A DNA stretch of 64,000 bases. Origin: CALMEC01 sp964393105 (GTDB taxonomy: Bacteria; Actinomycetota; Thermoleophilia; Miltoncostaeales; Miltoncostaeaceae). The stretch spans positions 1-64,000 of the forward strand of contig CAYMSM010000061.1 of the NCBI GenBank assembly GCA_964393105.1, written 5' to 3'. Below are positions 1-7,746 of the stretch, piece after piece; the first letter of the stretch is position 1; every line of letters starts with the position of its first letter. The notes under the pieces are model-generated. The model ran no database searches. It worked only from the letters and a program-made list of their open reading frames with translations, and was not told the origin of the DNA. Made by a program: the position numbers and the translations under genes.

Positions 1-215
1 TCCTCGACCCAGCCGGCGTTCTCGTGCCCCAGGATGTAGGGCAGCTCGACCTCGACCTTCTCCTTCCAGACCCCCTCGATGATGTGCAGGTCCGTGCGGC
101 ACAAGCCTGCGCCGCCGATGCGCACGATGACGTCGTTTGGCCCCTGGACCTCGGGGGCCGGGACGTCCTCGAGCGACAGGTCCGCATCGTATGCGGGCAG
201 GATCGCCGCTCTCAT
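1..215 (-). CDS. Zinc-dependent alcohol dehydrogenase, N-terminal part (cut by window edge)
   Basis: Only the first 71 codons are inside the window. They read as the GroES-like N-terminal domain of a medium-chain NAD(P)-dependent alcohol dehydrogenase. A catalytic-zinc Cys is seen at residue 39 (motif LCRTDLH) and the usual GHE motif at residues 63-65. The ATG overlaps the stop codon of the preceding gene by four bases (ATGA), so the two are translationally coupled. With the amidohydrolase and DUF59 genes upstream it forms a three-gene leftward operon like those that accompany propane/acetone-type diiron monooxygenases, where the dehydrogenase oxidises the alcohol product. The substrate cannot be read from this fragment. 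Confidence 0.85.
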   Translation of the reverse strand, partial: MRAAILPAYDADLSLEDVPAPEVQGPNDVIVRIGGAGLCRTDLHIIEGVWKEKVEVELPYILGHENAGWVE

Positions 216-925
216 CGGGCCACCTCCGCGTGTTGCCAGCTCTCTAGGGTGTCGTACCGGGCTGCCAGGAGGCCGGTGCAGAACTCGCCGTTTGCCATCA
301 AGTTGACCCGCACGGAGCGCGAGATCCGGATGTAGTGGTCGAGCTCGTCCGCGTCCAGCGGCTCACCCTGGGCGCTCGTGAAGGCGAGCGCTTCGGGGCC
401 GCCGTCCATGTCGAGCTCAGCGCGACGGCGCAGGTACTCGTGCCACTGGTCGGCGTCGATGCCGAGCGGCGGCGTTCCGTCGCCCAAACGAAGCTCCAGG
501 GCACCGGTTGCGCCAAACGCATCCCGCGCAGCCCGCAGGACTGGTTCCTGCCGGACCAGGAACGCCTTGAGCCGGAACTTCCGACGAAGCTCACCCAGCT
601 CGCCGTCGGCATGCTCCGGGAACGTCTCCGTGAACGTTCGTCCCGACCGGACCCCTTCGCTGACGGTCTCCCCGACGTGATGGTCGACCAGCTCGATCCG
701 GACGGTCCCCACCCCGTCAAGGGCCGAGACGGCCTCGTGGGCATCGCTGACCATCATGTAGGCGAAGCTCGGGGAGCACCAGTAGGTCGGCAGCCGCAAA
801 GCGACCGTTGCATCAGCGTCGTCGATGGTGACCGACTGGACGAACTCGAGCTCCACGACACTGCGGTCGAGCTCCGGGTCACGAACGTCCGCGAGGGCCG
901 TCCAGACCTGTTGGGCGCTGATCAC
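212..925 (-). CDS. MIP18/DUF59-domain protein (iron-sulfur assembly type) with C-terminal extension
   Basis: 237 residues. Roughly residues 1-95 fit the MIP18 (DUF59) fold: an opening helix with the ALADVRDPELDRS pattern, then a hydrophobic strand pair and the conserved cysteine in YWCSPSFAYM. Proteins with this domain help mature or insert iron-sulfur or other metal centres. The remaining 140 residues, rich in charged helices, are not recognised. The GTG start overlaps the amidohydrolase stop (GTGA) and its own stop overlaps the dehydrogenase ATG, so it is the middle gene of a coupled operon. In mycobacterial propane monooxygenase clusters a gene of this kind sits between amidohydrolase and alcohol dehydrogenase; a role in metallating the monooxygenase or the hydrolase is inference. 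Confidence 0.75.
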   Translation of the reverse strand: MISAQQVWTALADVRDPELDRSVVELEFVQSVTIDDADATVALRLPTYWCSPSFAYMMVSDAHEAVSALDGVGTVRIELVDHHVGETVSEGVRSGRTFTETFPEHADGELGELRRKFRLKAFLVRQEPVLRAARDAFGATGALELRLGDGTPPLGIDADQWHEYLRRRAELDMDGGPEALAFTSAQGEPLDADELDHYIRISRSVRVNLMANGEFCTGLLAARYDTLESWQHAEVAR

Positions 926-1947
926 GCCGCGACCTTCTGGCTGAACTGGTCGGCGGCGATCTTCGCCGCGTGGGCCGTGGGATCGAGATCGTAGAGCTTG
1001 GCCGCGTTGAGCCCCAGAATCTTCTGCTTGGTCTCGACGCTGAGCTGCACGCCGACCTCGGACGCGATGTCCTCCGGGATGTCGAAGTCGACGAACTTCT
1101 CGATGAGCCATCTCGGGTGCCACAGCGCGTAATCGGACGCGAACAGCAACCGGTCCGGGCCGAGCCAGAAGAGCAGCTCCGCCATGACCTGGGCGAAGTA
1201 CCGTGGCCGCGGGTGGATGAACGGCATCAGCACTGCCAGGCCGCCGTACACGTTCGGCTCCTGCACGGCGATCCAGCAGAAGTCGTCGGTCCGCGGCATC
1301 CCGACGTGCTCGACGATGAAGTTGAGCTCGGGGAAGTTCGTCGCGGCGTGGTCGATGTCGGCGACGTCGAACGCGTCCTTGTTGAGCGGCCAGATCGTCG
1401 GGCCCTTGTGGACGTGAATGTTCGTGACGCCGAGCTCCTGGCACTTGGCCAGGTACCGCTCCGCCATCGGGTCGGTCAGGCTCCATCCACGCGAGTCCCC
1501 GCGCCACTCCGCGGTGTAGAGCTTGACGCCCTTGACGCCGTACTTCGAGACCTTCTCCTCGAACTCCGCAAGGCCCCTGTCGCCGTCGCGCGGATCCCAC
1601 GCGCTGTTGAGGATGAAGCGGTCGGGGTGGTCGTTCTTGACCTCGGAGTCGCGGGCCGTGGTGTTGAACCCGTCGACGTAGAAGTCCGTGAGGTACGTCG
1701 GCTGGAGGATGCCGACGTCGACGTACCCGTCGACGAACATGTCCTGGTACATGGTCTCTTTGTCATACTTCTCGTACTTCTCGCGCGGCCAGACGTACTC
1801 CGCGGGCGACAGGCCCGAGTGGTAGTCGTAGAAACACGAGATGAAGCCCTTGCCGTACTCGTTCTTCTGGTTCTCAGGACTGCCGTCCCACCAATGGACG
1901 TGTCCGTCGACCACGAAGTACTCGTCGCCAGCGGCGCTGCGATACAT
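922..1947 (-). CDS. Amidohydrolase-family metal-dependent hydrolase
   Basis: 341 residues, the size of the amidohydrolase_2 (ACMSD-like TIM-barrel) family. Metal-ligand motifs are visible in order: DGHVHWW near residue 17, IHVHKG in the middle, a VEHVGMP histidine, and the late aspartate in FASDYALWH. The ATG is chosen because GGAGG lies seven bases upstream. It is the first gene of the leftward operon with the DUF59 protein and alcohol dehydrogenase. Homologues occur in diiron monooxygenase clusters of mycobacteria and rhodococci, where they are thought to assist assembly or metal loading rather than to act on a known substrate. No monooxygenase subunit is visible here; it could lie beyond the left edge. 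Confidence 0.85.
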   Translation of the reverse strand: MYRSAAGDEYFVVDGHVHWWDGSPENQKNEYGKGFISCFYDYHSGLSPAEYVWPREKYEKYDKETMYQDMFVDGYVDVGILQPTYLTDFYVDGFNTTARDSEVKNDHPDRFILNSAWDPRDGDRGLAEFEEKVSKYGVKGVKLYTAEWRGDSRGWSLTDPMAERYLAKCQELGVTNIHVHKGPTIWPLNKDAFDVADIDHAATNFPELNFIVEHVGMPRTDDFCWIAVQEPNVYGGLAVLMPFIHPRPRYFAQVMAELLFWLGPDRLLFASDYALWHPRWLIEKFVDFDIPEDIASEVGVQLSVETKQKILGLNAAKLYDLDPTAHAAKIAADQFSQKVAA

Positions 1948-2043
1948 GGAAGCCTCCAAGTGGATGACAAATGTCCCCGGGAGACTCGCGGTTGGCGGTC
2001 GCGCTCGGCACCCATGCAAACCACGTGTTTCTCCAGCATCTGA

Positions 2044-2060
2044 AATCTGACCTCGAGATT
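2044..2060. promoter_or_regulatory. Possible operator palindrome in divergent amidohydrolase/IclR promoter region
   Basis: The 180-base gap between the two divergent genes is less GC-rich than its surroundings and must hold promoters for both directions. It contains the interrupted palindrome AATCT-N7-AGATT. IclR proteins usually bind such palindromes near their own promoter, so this is a candidate site, but there is only one copy and the match is short. Confidence 0.3.
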
Positions 2061-2127
2061 CCTGCCGCCAACAATAACCTTAGGGTCTGTTTACAGGGGC
2101 TTCTGCCGGACGTAGGGTACGTGCCGA

Positions 2128-2997
2128 ATGGGCGGCGTGCGATCGGATACCGACCCCGGTGTGACGCCTGCGACCGGCATGCGGGGTGGGGCTTTGCGGG
2201 CCTTGATCGATGCCGGTCGCGACGGGCCCAAGGATGTGCTGACGTCCGTGAGCCGTGCGCTCGAGGTGTTGGAGGCGGTGGCCGCATCGCCGCTTCCGCT
2301 TCCCGCCAAGGCGGTGGCGCAGCGGCTCGAGATCAGCCTTGGCACGAGCTATCACGTTCTCCACACCCTGGAACACGCGGGGTACGTCGTGCGGGTCGGG
2401 CATGGCTGCTACGGCCTCGGCAGCAAGGTGGCCCGACTTCATCGGCTCTTCTACGAGCAGTTCGACCTCGTGCCCGCCGTGCGTCCGGTGCTGGCCGACC
2501 TTGCGGAGCGGACTCAGGAGGACTGCTACGTCGCGGTGTTCCGCGGTGGCGAGATGATCATCGTGGACGTGGCCGAAGGCTCCGACGAGGCGCTTCACCT
2601 GCCTGGTGTCGACGTCGGCTTTTCCCGGGTGGCGCACACGACGGCCCTGGGCAAGGTGCTCCTCGCGGCCGTGCCCGAGCCCGTCCTTGTCGACTACCTG
2701 GACGCCCGGCGCCTGGAGCCGTACACCCGCCGGACCTTGGTGGAGCGTCGGCACCTCAAGCGCAACCTTGGAGCCGTCAGAGACCTCGGCGTCGGAAGGG
2801 ACCTGGAGGAGCTCGCCGACGGGTGCTGCTGTGTCGCCGTTCCTGTCATCGGACCCCACGGCGATGCGATCGCGTCGATCGGATTGTCGTGCCCTGCGGA
2901 GCGATGGCACGTGGACCACGAGGTGCTGACGCTCGTGGTGCAGGAGGCGGGCGATCGAGCCTCGGCCGTGATGGGCGGACAGGCCGGAGTGATCTGA
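2128..2997 (+). CDS. IclR-family transcriptional regulator
   Basis: 289 residues. A winged helix-turn-helix occupies about residues 38-100 (SVSRALEVLEAV, then RLEISLGTSYHVLHTLE as the recognition region), followed by an IclR effector domain to the end with the family's HTTALGKVLLA segment and the C-terminal glycine-rich ISTIG-like strand (AIASIGLSC). Transcribed away from the amidohydrolase operon, so it very likely controls it in response to a small-molecule inducer. Start is uncertain: the ATG at 2128 follows TAGGGT by nine bases, and an in-frame GTG at 2161 follows TACCGA by seven; either could be a leaderless start. Confidence 0.85.
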   Translation: MGGVRSDTDPGVTPATGMRGGALRALIDAGRDGPKDVLTSVSRALEVLEAVAASPLPLPAKAVAQRLEISLGTSYHVLHTLEHAGYVVRVGHGCYGLGSKVARLHRLFYEQFDLVPAVRPVLADLAERTQEDCYVAVFRGGEMIIVDVAEGSDEALHLPGVDVGFSRVAHTTALGKVLLAAVPEPVLVDYLDARRLEPYTRRTLVERRHLKRNLGAVRDLGVGRDLEELADGCCCVAVPVIGPHGDAIASIGLSCPAERWHVDHEVLTLVVQEAGDRASAVMGGQAGVI

Positions 2998-3050
2998 TCA
3001 CGTTGCACGCGCTCTTGGCGTAGCTCGCGCAACCTGACACGCTCGGGCGC

Positions 3051-4373
3051 GTGCGCGTCCGGACCTGGCTCAGCCTCGCGATTCTGCTGGTGGCGGGCCA
3101 GGTGGGCGCGGACGCGCATTCTTCGCTGCAGGGGGTGGGGACGCCTCCCGGCGTGGGGATCCGCCTGAGCTTCTCGGCTCCGGTGGAGAGCGCGTTTCTT
3201 CGCGTGACAGACCTGGCTGGTCGCCGCTTGACGGCCTCGGTCGACCCCGAGGACGATCAGACGGTCGTGATCGGCGTGGCTCCAGACACTCGACTTGACC
3301 TGCACTGGCGCGTGCTCTCGCGTGACGGACATGTCACCGAGGGGCGCCTCGACGCCACGACGCCCCAGGCGTTCGCGTTGGCGTCAGCGCAACGCAGCGC
3401 GGTGTCGATCGTGGCCGACGCGCTGACGTTCGCGGCCCTGCTCGGCTTGATCGGCCTGGTCGGCGTGCGGTTCGTCGTGATCGCGCCGGCGTGGAGCACA
3501 GGTGGCACACGACCGCCGGCGAGCTCCTCGACAGATCAATGGCATCAGGTCGTCGACGCGCCGCTTCGGCGTGGCCTCGACGCGTGGTGGCGGACCTGGT
3601 GGGCTTTGGTGGCGGGCGCCGGGGTCGGCCTCGTTCTCGCGGTGGTCGGACTGCTGGCGGAGCTCGATTCGGCGGACATCGGCGCGCTGCTGGGAACCAG
3701 GTGGGGGAGTGCGTGGGTGATACAGGTGGCGGGCCTGGTAATCGCCGCGGGCGTCGCCCGCCAGCTGAGTCGATCGTCGTTCCGCACCCAACCGGACCCT
3801 CCACGCGGATGGGGGTACGCGGCGGCGATCCCGCTTGCGGTCGCGGCCGCCGCGATCTCGTGGGCCGGCCATGCGTCGTCGGGGACGGACGCGGTCATCG
3901 GCGTCGGCATCGACACGCTCCACCTGTGGGCCACAGGGATCTGGCTCGGCGGGCTCGCCGCACTGCTCGCCATCGTTCCGAACGCACGGCGAGGACTCGA
4001 GGCCGTCGATGCGACGCGCTTCAGCGCGGCTGTTGTGGTGCGTTTCTCAGCGGTGGCGATCGCGTGTGTGGGAACCCTGGTCGTCACGGGCGTCTACCGG
4101 GCGATTACCGAGCTCACCGCAGTGGCCGACCTGGTCGACACCGGGTACGGGCAAGCACTGCTCGTCAAGCTGATCGTGTTCGCTGTGCTCCTTGTCGGTG
4201 GGGCGTACAACCGCCTCGTGCTCCATCCCCGTCTCGAACGCGCGGCCCTCGGGTTACGCGAGACCGACGGGGGCGCCGGTCAGGCCCTGCGAATCAGCGT
4301 CGCCGCCGAGATCGCCATGGCGGCCGCGCTCCTCGTCGTCGTCGGGGTGCTCGTCAACCTTCCCCCGCCGTGA
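3051..4373 (+). CDS. CopC-CopD fusion, copper resistance/uptake membrane protein
   Basis: 440 residues. After a signal-like N-terminal segment, residues 22-105 form a CopC domain: the mature end begins AHSSLQ, and PPGVGIRLSFSAPV and the VLSRDGHVTEGR strand are family hallmarks. From about residue 115 to the end the protein is a CopD domain with roughly eight hydrophobic helices. CopC binds copper in the exported compartment and CopD passes it across the membrane; fused forms are common in actinobacteria. GTG start. The gene converges on the frnE-like gene and the 3' ends overlap by 20 bases. Confidence 0.85.
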   Translation: MRVRTWLSLAILLVAGQVGADAHSSLQGVGTPPGVGIRLSFSAPVESAFLRVTDLAGRRLTASVDPEDDQTVVIGVAPDTRLDLHWRVLSRDGHVTEGRLDATTPQAFALASAQRSAVSIVADALTFAALLGLIGLVGVRFVVIAPAWSTGGTRPPASSSTDQWHQVVDAPLRRGLDAWWRTWWALVAGAGVGLVLAVVGLLAELDSADIGALLGTRWGSAWVIQVAGLVIAAGVARQLSRSSFRTQPDPPRGWGYAAAIPLAVAAAAISWAGHASSGTDAVIGVGIDTLHLWATGIWLGGLAALLAIVPNARRGLEAVDATRFSAAVVVRFSAVAIACVGTLVVTGVYRAITELTAVADLVDTGYGQALLVKLIVFAVLLVGGAYNRLVLHPRLERAALGLRETDGGAGQALRISVAAEIAMAAALLVVVGVLVNLPPP

Positions 4374-4989
4374 TTTGACTTGCCTGACGGGCAGCACGCT
4401 CGAGAACGTCTGTGGGCATCGCACCGCTCACCAGCACCCGTTGTTCGAACACGAACGCCGGGATCGCCGAGATTCCGTGTGACTGGGCCCACCCGGTCCA
4501 GGCATCGACGGGCTCGGCGAATGCGTCCGATGTGACGGCGTCCCGTGCAACGTCCGGATCGAGTCCGACGTCGGCGACGCAGGGGCCCAACACGTCCCAT
4601 CCGGTGATGTCGCGGCCTTCTACCCAGTACGCGTCCATCAGGCGGTCATGAAGCAGCTCGTGCGCCTCCGGGCTCTGCGCCCGTGCCCACTCCGTCAGCT
4701 CGAGCGCGGCTCGGGTGTTCGGGACCCGTTCGGGGTGTGGGTTGAACGGAAGGCCCGCCTCCTCGGCCATCGACCGCACCGCCGTTGCGAAATGGTCGCC
4801 GTAGCGCTCAAGCAGGGTCGCTCGAAGGATCCCGTCAGGTGGGTACTCGGGGTGCAGGTGGTACGGAAACCACTCCACGTGGGCGCCCAACTGGCGCCGC
4901 AGCCACTCCACACGCGCCCGTGCGACGTGGCAGAACGGTCAGAGGTAGTCGCTGAATACGACGATCTGAAACGGTGGGTTCACAGCCAT
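4354..4989 (-). CDS. FrnE/DsbA-like thiol oxidoreductase, probable selenoprotein (in-frame UGA at codon 17)
   Basis: Read through the in-frame UGA at 4941-4939, this is a 211-residue FrnE-type DsbA-fold protein. The N-terminus runs IVVFSDYL-[UGA]-PFC, so UGA replaces the first cysteine of the CxxC redox motif (FrnE normally has SDxxCPWC), giving U17-x-x-C20. Sequence after the UGA continues the family without a break: a WFPYHLHPEYPPDG segment and, near the C-terminus, GISAIPAFVF with the cis-Pro typical of DsbA/FrnE. The ATG at 4989 is supported by a TAGGAT -10 box six bases upstream (leaderless). A SECIS-like hairpin follows the UGA. A Cys-to-stop mutation or read error is the alternative, but the exact catalytic position argues for selenocysteine. 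Confidence 0.75.
4902..4931 (-). promoter_or_regulatory. SECIS-like hairpin downstream of the UGA codon
   Basis: In the mRNA sense, starting eight bases after the UGA: GCCAC pairs with GUGGC (outer stem), a GU/GA internal loop, CGCAC pairs with GUGUG (one G-U pair), and the apical loop is GGGCGC. The loop opens 20 bases after the UGA and starts with G. This fits the known bacterial SECIS layout (short stem, apical loop with early G, about 16-37 bases from the codon), which SelB binds. It was found by eye; the local GC content makes hairpins easy to form. Confidence 0.5.
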
Positions 4990-4995
4990 GCAACG

Positions 4996-5005
4996 ATCCT
5001 ACTCT
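4996..5005. promoter_or_regulatory. Overlapping divergent -10 boxes for frnE-like and LysM genes
   Basis: On the minus strand TAGGAT (5001-4996) lies six bases before the FrnE ATG. On the plus strand TACTCT (5000-5005) would start transcription near 5012, giving the LysM gene a leader of about 150 bases. The two boxes share two base pairs, so the promoters probably compete. Confidence 0.5.
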
Positions 5006-5011
5006 GTTGCA

Positions 5012-5159
5012 CCGGCGAGAGAAGGTGACGTTATGCAGGGCATTCATCGTGGGGGAGGGGGTCGGAACAATCGGAGGGAGGCGCCTCGAAAATCGAGGGA
5101 GGCCAGGGGGGACCGGGGGGGTCTCCCCAAACGCATCCCGGTGACGAAGACTCCGGTAC
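5012..5159 (+). promoter_or_regulatory. Long structured G-rich leader of the LysM-transglycosylase gene
   Basis: About 150 bases with no gene. It holds several runs of five to seven G, a strong small hairpin (CCTCGA-AAA-TCGAGG near 5090) and a second stem in which GGGGAC pairs with GTCtCCCC near 5120-5140. No clear Shine-Dalgarno precedes the ATG. Leaders of actinobacterial cell-wall hydrolase genes often contain c-di-AMP (ydaO) riboswitches, but I could not match the conserved ydaO core blocks here. Function unassigned. Confidence 0.35.
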
Positions 5160-6227
5160 ATGGACGTGAAACGACTTGTCCCGACCTGCTGGTCCAGGCC
5201 GCTCGCGACCGTCGCATTGCTCGCGGTGTTCGCGTGTGCGGCGTCGGCGTCGGCGGCGCTGCGCGTCTCCGTACAGCACGGTGACACGCTGAGCGCGATC
5301 GCTGCGCGGCACGGTGTCAGCGCCACCGCACTGGCCAGGGCCAACGGCATCCGAAACGCTGACCTGCTGTCAGTCGGTCGGACGTTGACCGTACCCGCAG
5401 GCCTGCGGGGCTCGGGATCGCGCGGGTCGGGTGCGACGACGTCGGGGACCTACACGGTGCGGTCGGGTGACACGCTCAGCGCGATCGCCGCGCGCTTCGG
5501 GGTGAGTATCGGCTCGATCGTGCGTCAGAACGGCTTGGGCAGCGCCCACACGATCATCGCCGGAACGCGCCTTCGCCTCGCCACCGTTGGCGACGCGCCT
5601 CAGGCGACACGGGTCGGCGGCGCCGGCAGCTACACCGTGCAGACCGGCGACACGCTGAGCGGGATCGCGACCAGGTTCGGGACGAGCGCGACAGCGCTGG
5701 CACGCACCAACGGCATCCAAGACCCCAACCTCGTCGCCGTCGGTACCCGGCTGCGCGTGCCGGGAACCTCCGGCGCCCCGTCGGGCGGTTCGCTGCCACG
5801 CATCACCGCGGCGGGGAGCGGGTGGGGCACGCACCCCTCGAAGGCCGCGGTCGCGTCGATCATGGCGAGTCACGCCGCCCGCCACGGTCTCGATGTCGCG
5901 CTCGTTCGCGCCCTCGCGTGGCAGGAGAGCGGCTGGTGGCAGGGCGCCCGCTCCAGCGCCGGCGCGATCGGCGTCATGCAGCTGATGCCGGGGACCGCCG
6001 CGTGGATCGGCCAGACCTTGCTCGGACGCTCGCTCAACCCGTATGACGTATCGGACAACATCGAGGCCGGTGTCGCCTACCTGGGGTACCTGCAGCGACA
6101 GACCGGTTCACGCAAGCTTGCGATCGCGTCGTACTACCAGGGTCTGGGCTCTGTGACGAGCCGAGGCTTGCTCGCCGAAACCGAGGCTTACGTCGGGTCG
6201 GTCACGTCGTTTCTGGGCAGGGTGTAG
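5160..6227 (+). CDS. Secreted LysM x3 lytic transglycosylase
   Basis: 355 residues. A basic N-terminus and hydrophobic stretch to about residue 34 form a signal peptide. Three LysM repeats follow (around 37-79, 97-140 and 158-200), each opening with a VQHGDTLSAIA / VRSGDTLSAIA / VQTGDTLSGIA pattern, joined by Gly/Ser-rich linkers. From about residue 225 to the end is an SLT (goose-lysozyme-like) domain: LAWQESGWW holds the catalytic glutamate, followed by GAIGVMQLMPGTA and the AGVAYLGYL helix. It should bind peptidoglycan and cleave the glycan outside the cell. ATG 5160 is used; a GTG two codons later is possible. Its 3' end overlaps the next, convergent gene by 40 bases. Confidence 0.9.
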   Translation: MDVKRLVPTCWSRPLATVALLAVFACAASASAALRVSVQHGDTLSAIAARHGVSATALARANGIRNADLLSVGRTLTVPAGLRGSGSRGSGATTSGTYTVRSGDTLSAIAARFGVSIGSIVRQNGLGSAHTIIAGTRLRLATVGDAPQATRVGGAGSYTVQTGDTLSGIATRFGTSATALARTNGIQDPNLVAVGTRLRVPGTSGAPSGGSLPRITAAGSGWGTHPSKAAVASIMASHAARHGLDVALVRALAWQESGWWQGARSSAGAIGVMQLMPGTAAWIGQTLLGRSLNPYDVSDNIEAGVAYLGYLQRQTGSRKLAIASYYQGLGSVTSRGLLAETEAYVGSVTSFLGRV

Positions 6228-6703
6228 ACGGCGCGGTTGCCGAAGACGAACGGCGACTTCCCCGTCTCACGCAGGACGGCGTCGTCGCTGGTGCGCTCAA
6301 AGGAGCGAAGCCACCCGAGCATCCACAGGTCCCCCGCGCCGACACCGGCGGGCACGCCGGCGATCACTGCTGCACTCTCCGGAGCGATCGCGATCAGGAC
6401 GCCCAGGACGACTGCCACGGGCGCCAACCCGACCAGGGTCCGTCGACGTGTCAGTGCCCCAGGCTCAAGGACCGCTCCTGCCGGAGGGTGGCCGGCTCGC
6501 GCGACATCGCGCCGGGTGCGGCCGTTGGGTCCAAACCGACCACTGACAATCGCCAACACGACGGAGACGGCGGCGAAAAGCGCGACGGCGCGACCGGGGT
6601 GATCGGCGCGAAACGCCGCGACGAGGAGCACGGCGTCGCCGATGACGAGGTTGGCTACGGCGTTCGTGCGAAGCTCATCGACCAGCCGAGCGAGGGGTTG
6701 CAT
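6188..6703 (-). CDS. Small integral membrane protein, unknown function
   Basis: About 171 residues, not recognised. It shows three or four hydrophobic helices (ANLVIGDAVLLVAAF, the following AVALFAAVSVVLAIVSG, and TLVGLAPVAVVLGVLIAI) separated by Arg-rich loops, and a soluble C-terminal tail of about 50 residues with a conserved-looking WMLGWLRSFERT stretch. The ATG at 6703 is preferred over a GTG at 6721, which would leave only two bases to the divergent LLM gene. It overlaps the end of the LysM gene in antiparallel fashion. The long uninterrupted frame and membrane pattern support it as real. Confidence 0.55.
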   Translation of the reverse strand: MQPLARLVDELRTNAVANLVIGDAVLLVAAFRADHPGRAVALFAAVSVVLAIVSGRFGPNGRTRRDVARAGHPPAGAVLEPGALTRRRTLVGLAPVAVVLGVLIAIAPESAAVIAGVPAGVGAGDLWMLGWLRSFERTSDDAVLRETGKSPFVFGNRAVYTLPRNDVTDPT

Positions 6704-6723
6704 GGACTGGGATACTCGCACAC

Positions 6724-7746
6724 GTGATTCCGTTCCCTGTCGACGCGGAGCTGGTGGGCGCCTCGCCCGCCGAGATCGGCGCTCTGGCGCACGACGCCGA
6801 GGCGGCCGGGTTTGCGTGCCTGTGGGCGCCGGAGCTGTATCGCTCTGCCACGATCCCCCTGGCGATCGCGGCGGCCGCGACCGAGCGCATCGAGATCGCG
6901 ACCGGGATCGCGCTGGCGTTCACCCGGAGCCCGTTCGTTCTGGCGCTCGAGGCTTTGGACCTGGATGAGCTCTCCGGCGGCAGGATGGTGCTGGGCCTGG
7001 GAGCGGGGGTTCGGCGCCTCAACGAGCGCTGGCACGCGGTCTCTGCCTACGATCCGCCCGTGCCGCGGATGCGGGACCACATCGCCGCGTTTCGGGAGAT
7101 CGTGTCGGCGCTCGCCGCCGGGCGCGACGCACGGTCCGAAGGTCGCTACGTCGACATCCACGTCGCGGGCTACCGCAGGAACCTCACCGCCACGCGCGAC
7201 CGCATCCCGGTGTGGCTGGCAGCCGTCATGCCGGGCATGGCGCGCCTTGCGGGCGAGGTCGCCGACGGCTTTCTGGACCACCCCATCACAACTGCGGACT
7301 GGTTGGGCGAGCACCTGCTGCCCCTGATCGAGGCCGGTGCGCAGCGGGCCGGCCGCATCAGACCCAAGGTGGCGGGCGGACTCGTCGTGGCCGCGAGCGC
7401 CGACGATCCACAGGCCGCGCGGCAGGCCGCGGCCTGCACGGTGGGCTTCTACGCGACGGTCAAGACCTACGAGCCGCTCTTCCAGGCACATGGATTCGAC
7501 GGTCGCCTGGATGGGATCCGGCGCGCGTTCATGGACGGTGGCGACGCGCGGCTGGCCGATGCGGTCGGTCACGAGATGACCGATCAGTTCGCGGCCGCGG
7601 GCACACCGGAGCAGGTTCGGCAACGAGCCCTCCAGTACACCGGACTGGTGGATCGGCTCTGGGTCACGCCACCCCACCACCTGCAATCGCCCGAGCAGAC
7701 GTCGCGGTGGCAGCGCGGAATCCTGGAGACGTTCCGGCGCCCGTGA
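6724..7746 (+). CDS. LLM-class flavin-dependent oxidoreductase, probably F420-dependent
   Basis: 340 residues with the luciferase-like TIM-barrel pattern: AHDAEAAGFACLWAPE near the N-terminus, ATERIEIATGI strand, SGGRMVLGLGAGVR and a late substrate-binding region. Actinobacterial members of this class mostly use reduced F420, though FMN cannot be excluded. A GATACT box seven bases before the GTG suggests a leaderless mRNA. The stop overlaps the GTG of ligD (GTGA), so the two are co-transcribed; no functional link to DNA repair is evident. Substrate unknown. Confidence 0.85.
   Translation: MIPFPVDAELVGASPAEIGALAHDAEAAGFACLWAPELYRSATIPLAIAAAATERIEIATGIALAFTRSPFVLALEALDLDELSGGRMVLGLGAGVRRLNERWHAVSAYDPPVPRMRDHIAAFREIVSALAAGRDARSEGRYVDIHVAGYRRNLTATRDRIPVWLAAVMPGMARLAGEVADGFLDHPITTADWLGEHLLPLIEAGAQRAGRIRPKVAGGLVVAASADDPQAARQAAACTVGFYATVKTYEPLFQAHGFDGRLDGIRRAFMDGGDARLADAVGHEMTDQFAAAGTPEQVRQRALQYTGLVDRLWVTPPHHLQSPEQTSRWQRGILETFRRP

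Noticed and set aside
212..1600. Long extension of the DUF59 frame upstream of 925
   Set aside because: It is the antiparallel-frame shadow of the amidohydrolase gene and shows no family match.
4354..4911. FrnE-like gene starting downstream of the UGA at 4911
   Set aside because: It would lose the active-site motif and first strand, while the upstream frame and -10 box match the family.
5012..5159. c-di-AMP (ydaO) riboswitch
   Set aside because: The position and downstream gene type fit, but the conserved core blocks could not be matched.
7212..7742. N-terminal extension of LigD into the LLM gene
   Set aside because: The added residues are a shifted reading of the LLM gene; the GTG at 7743 gives a normal LigD start.
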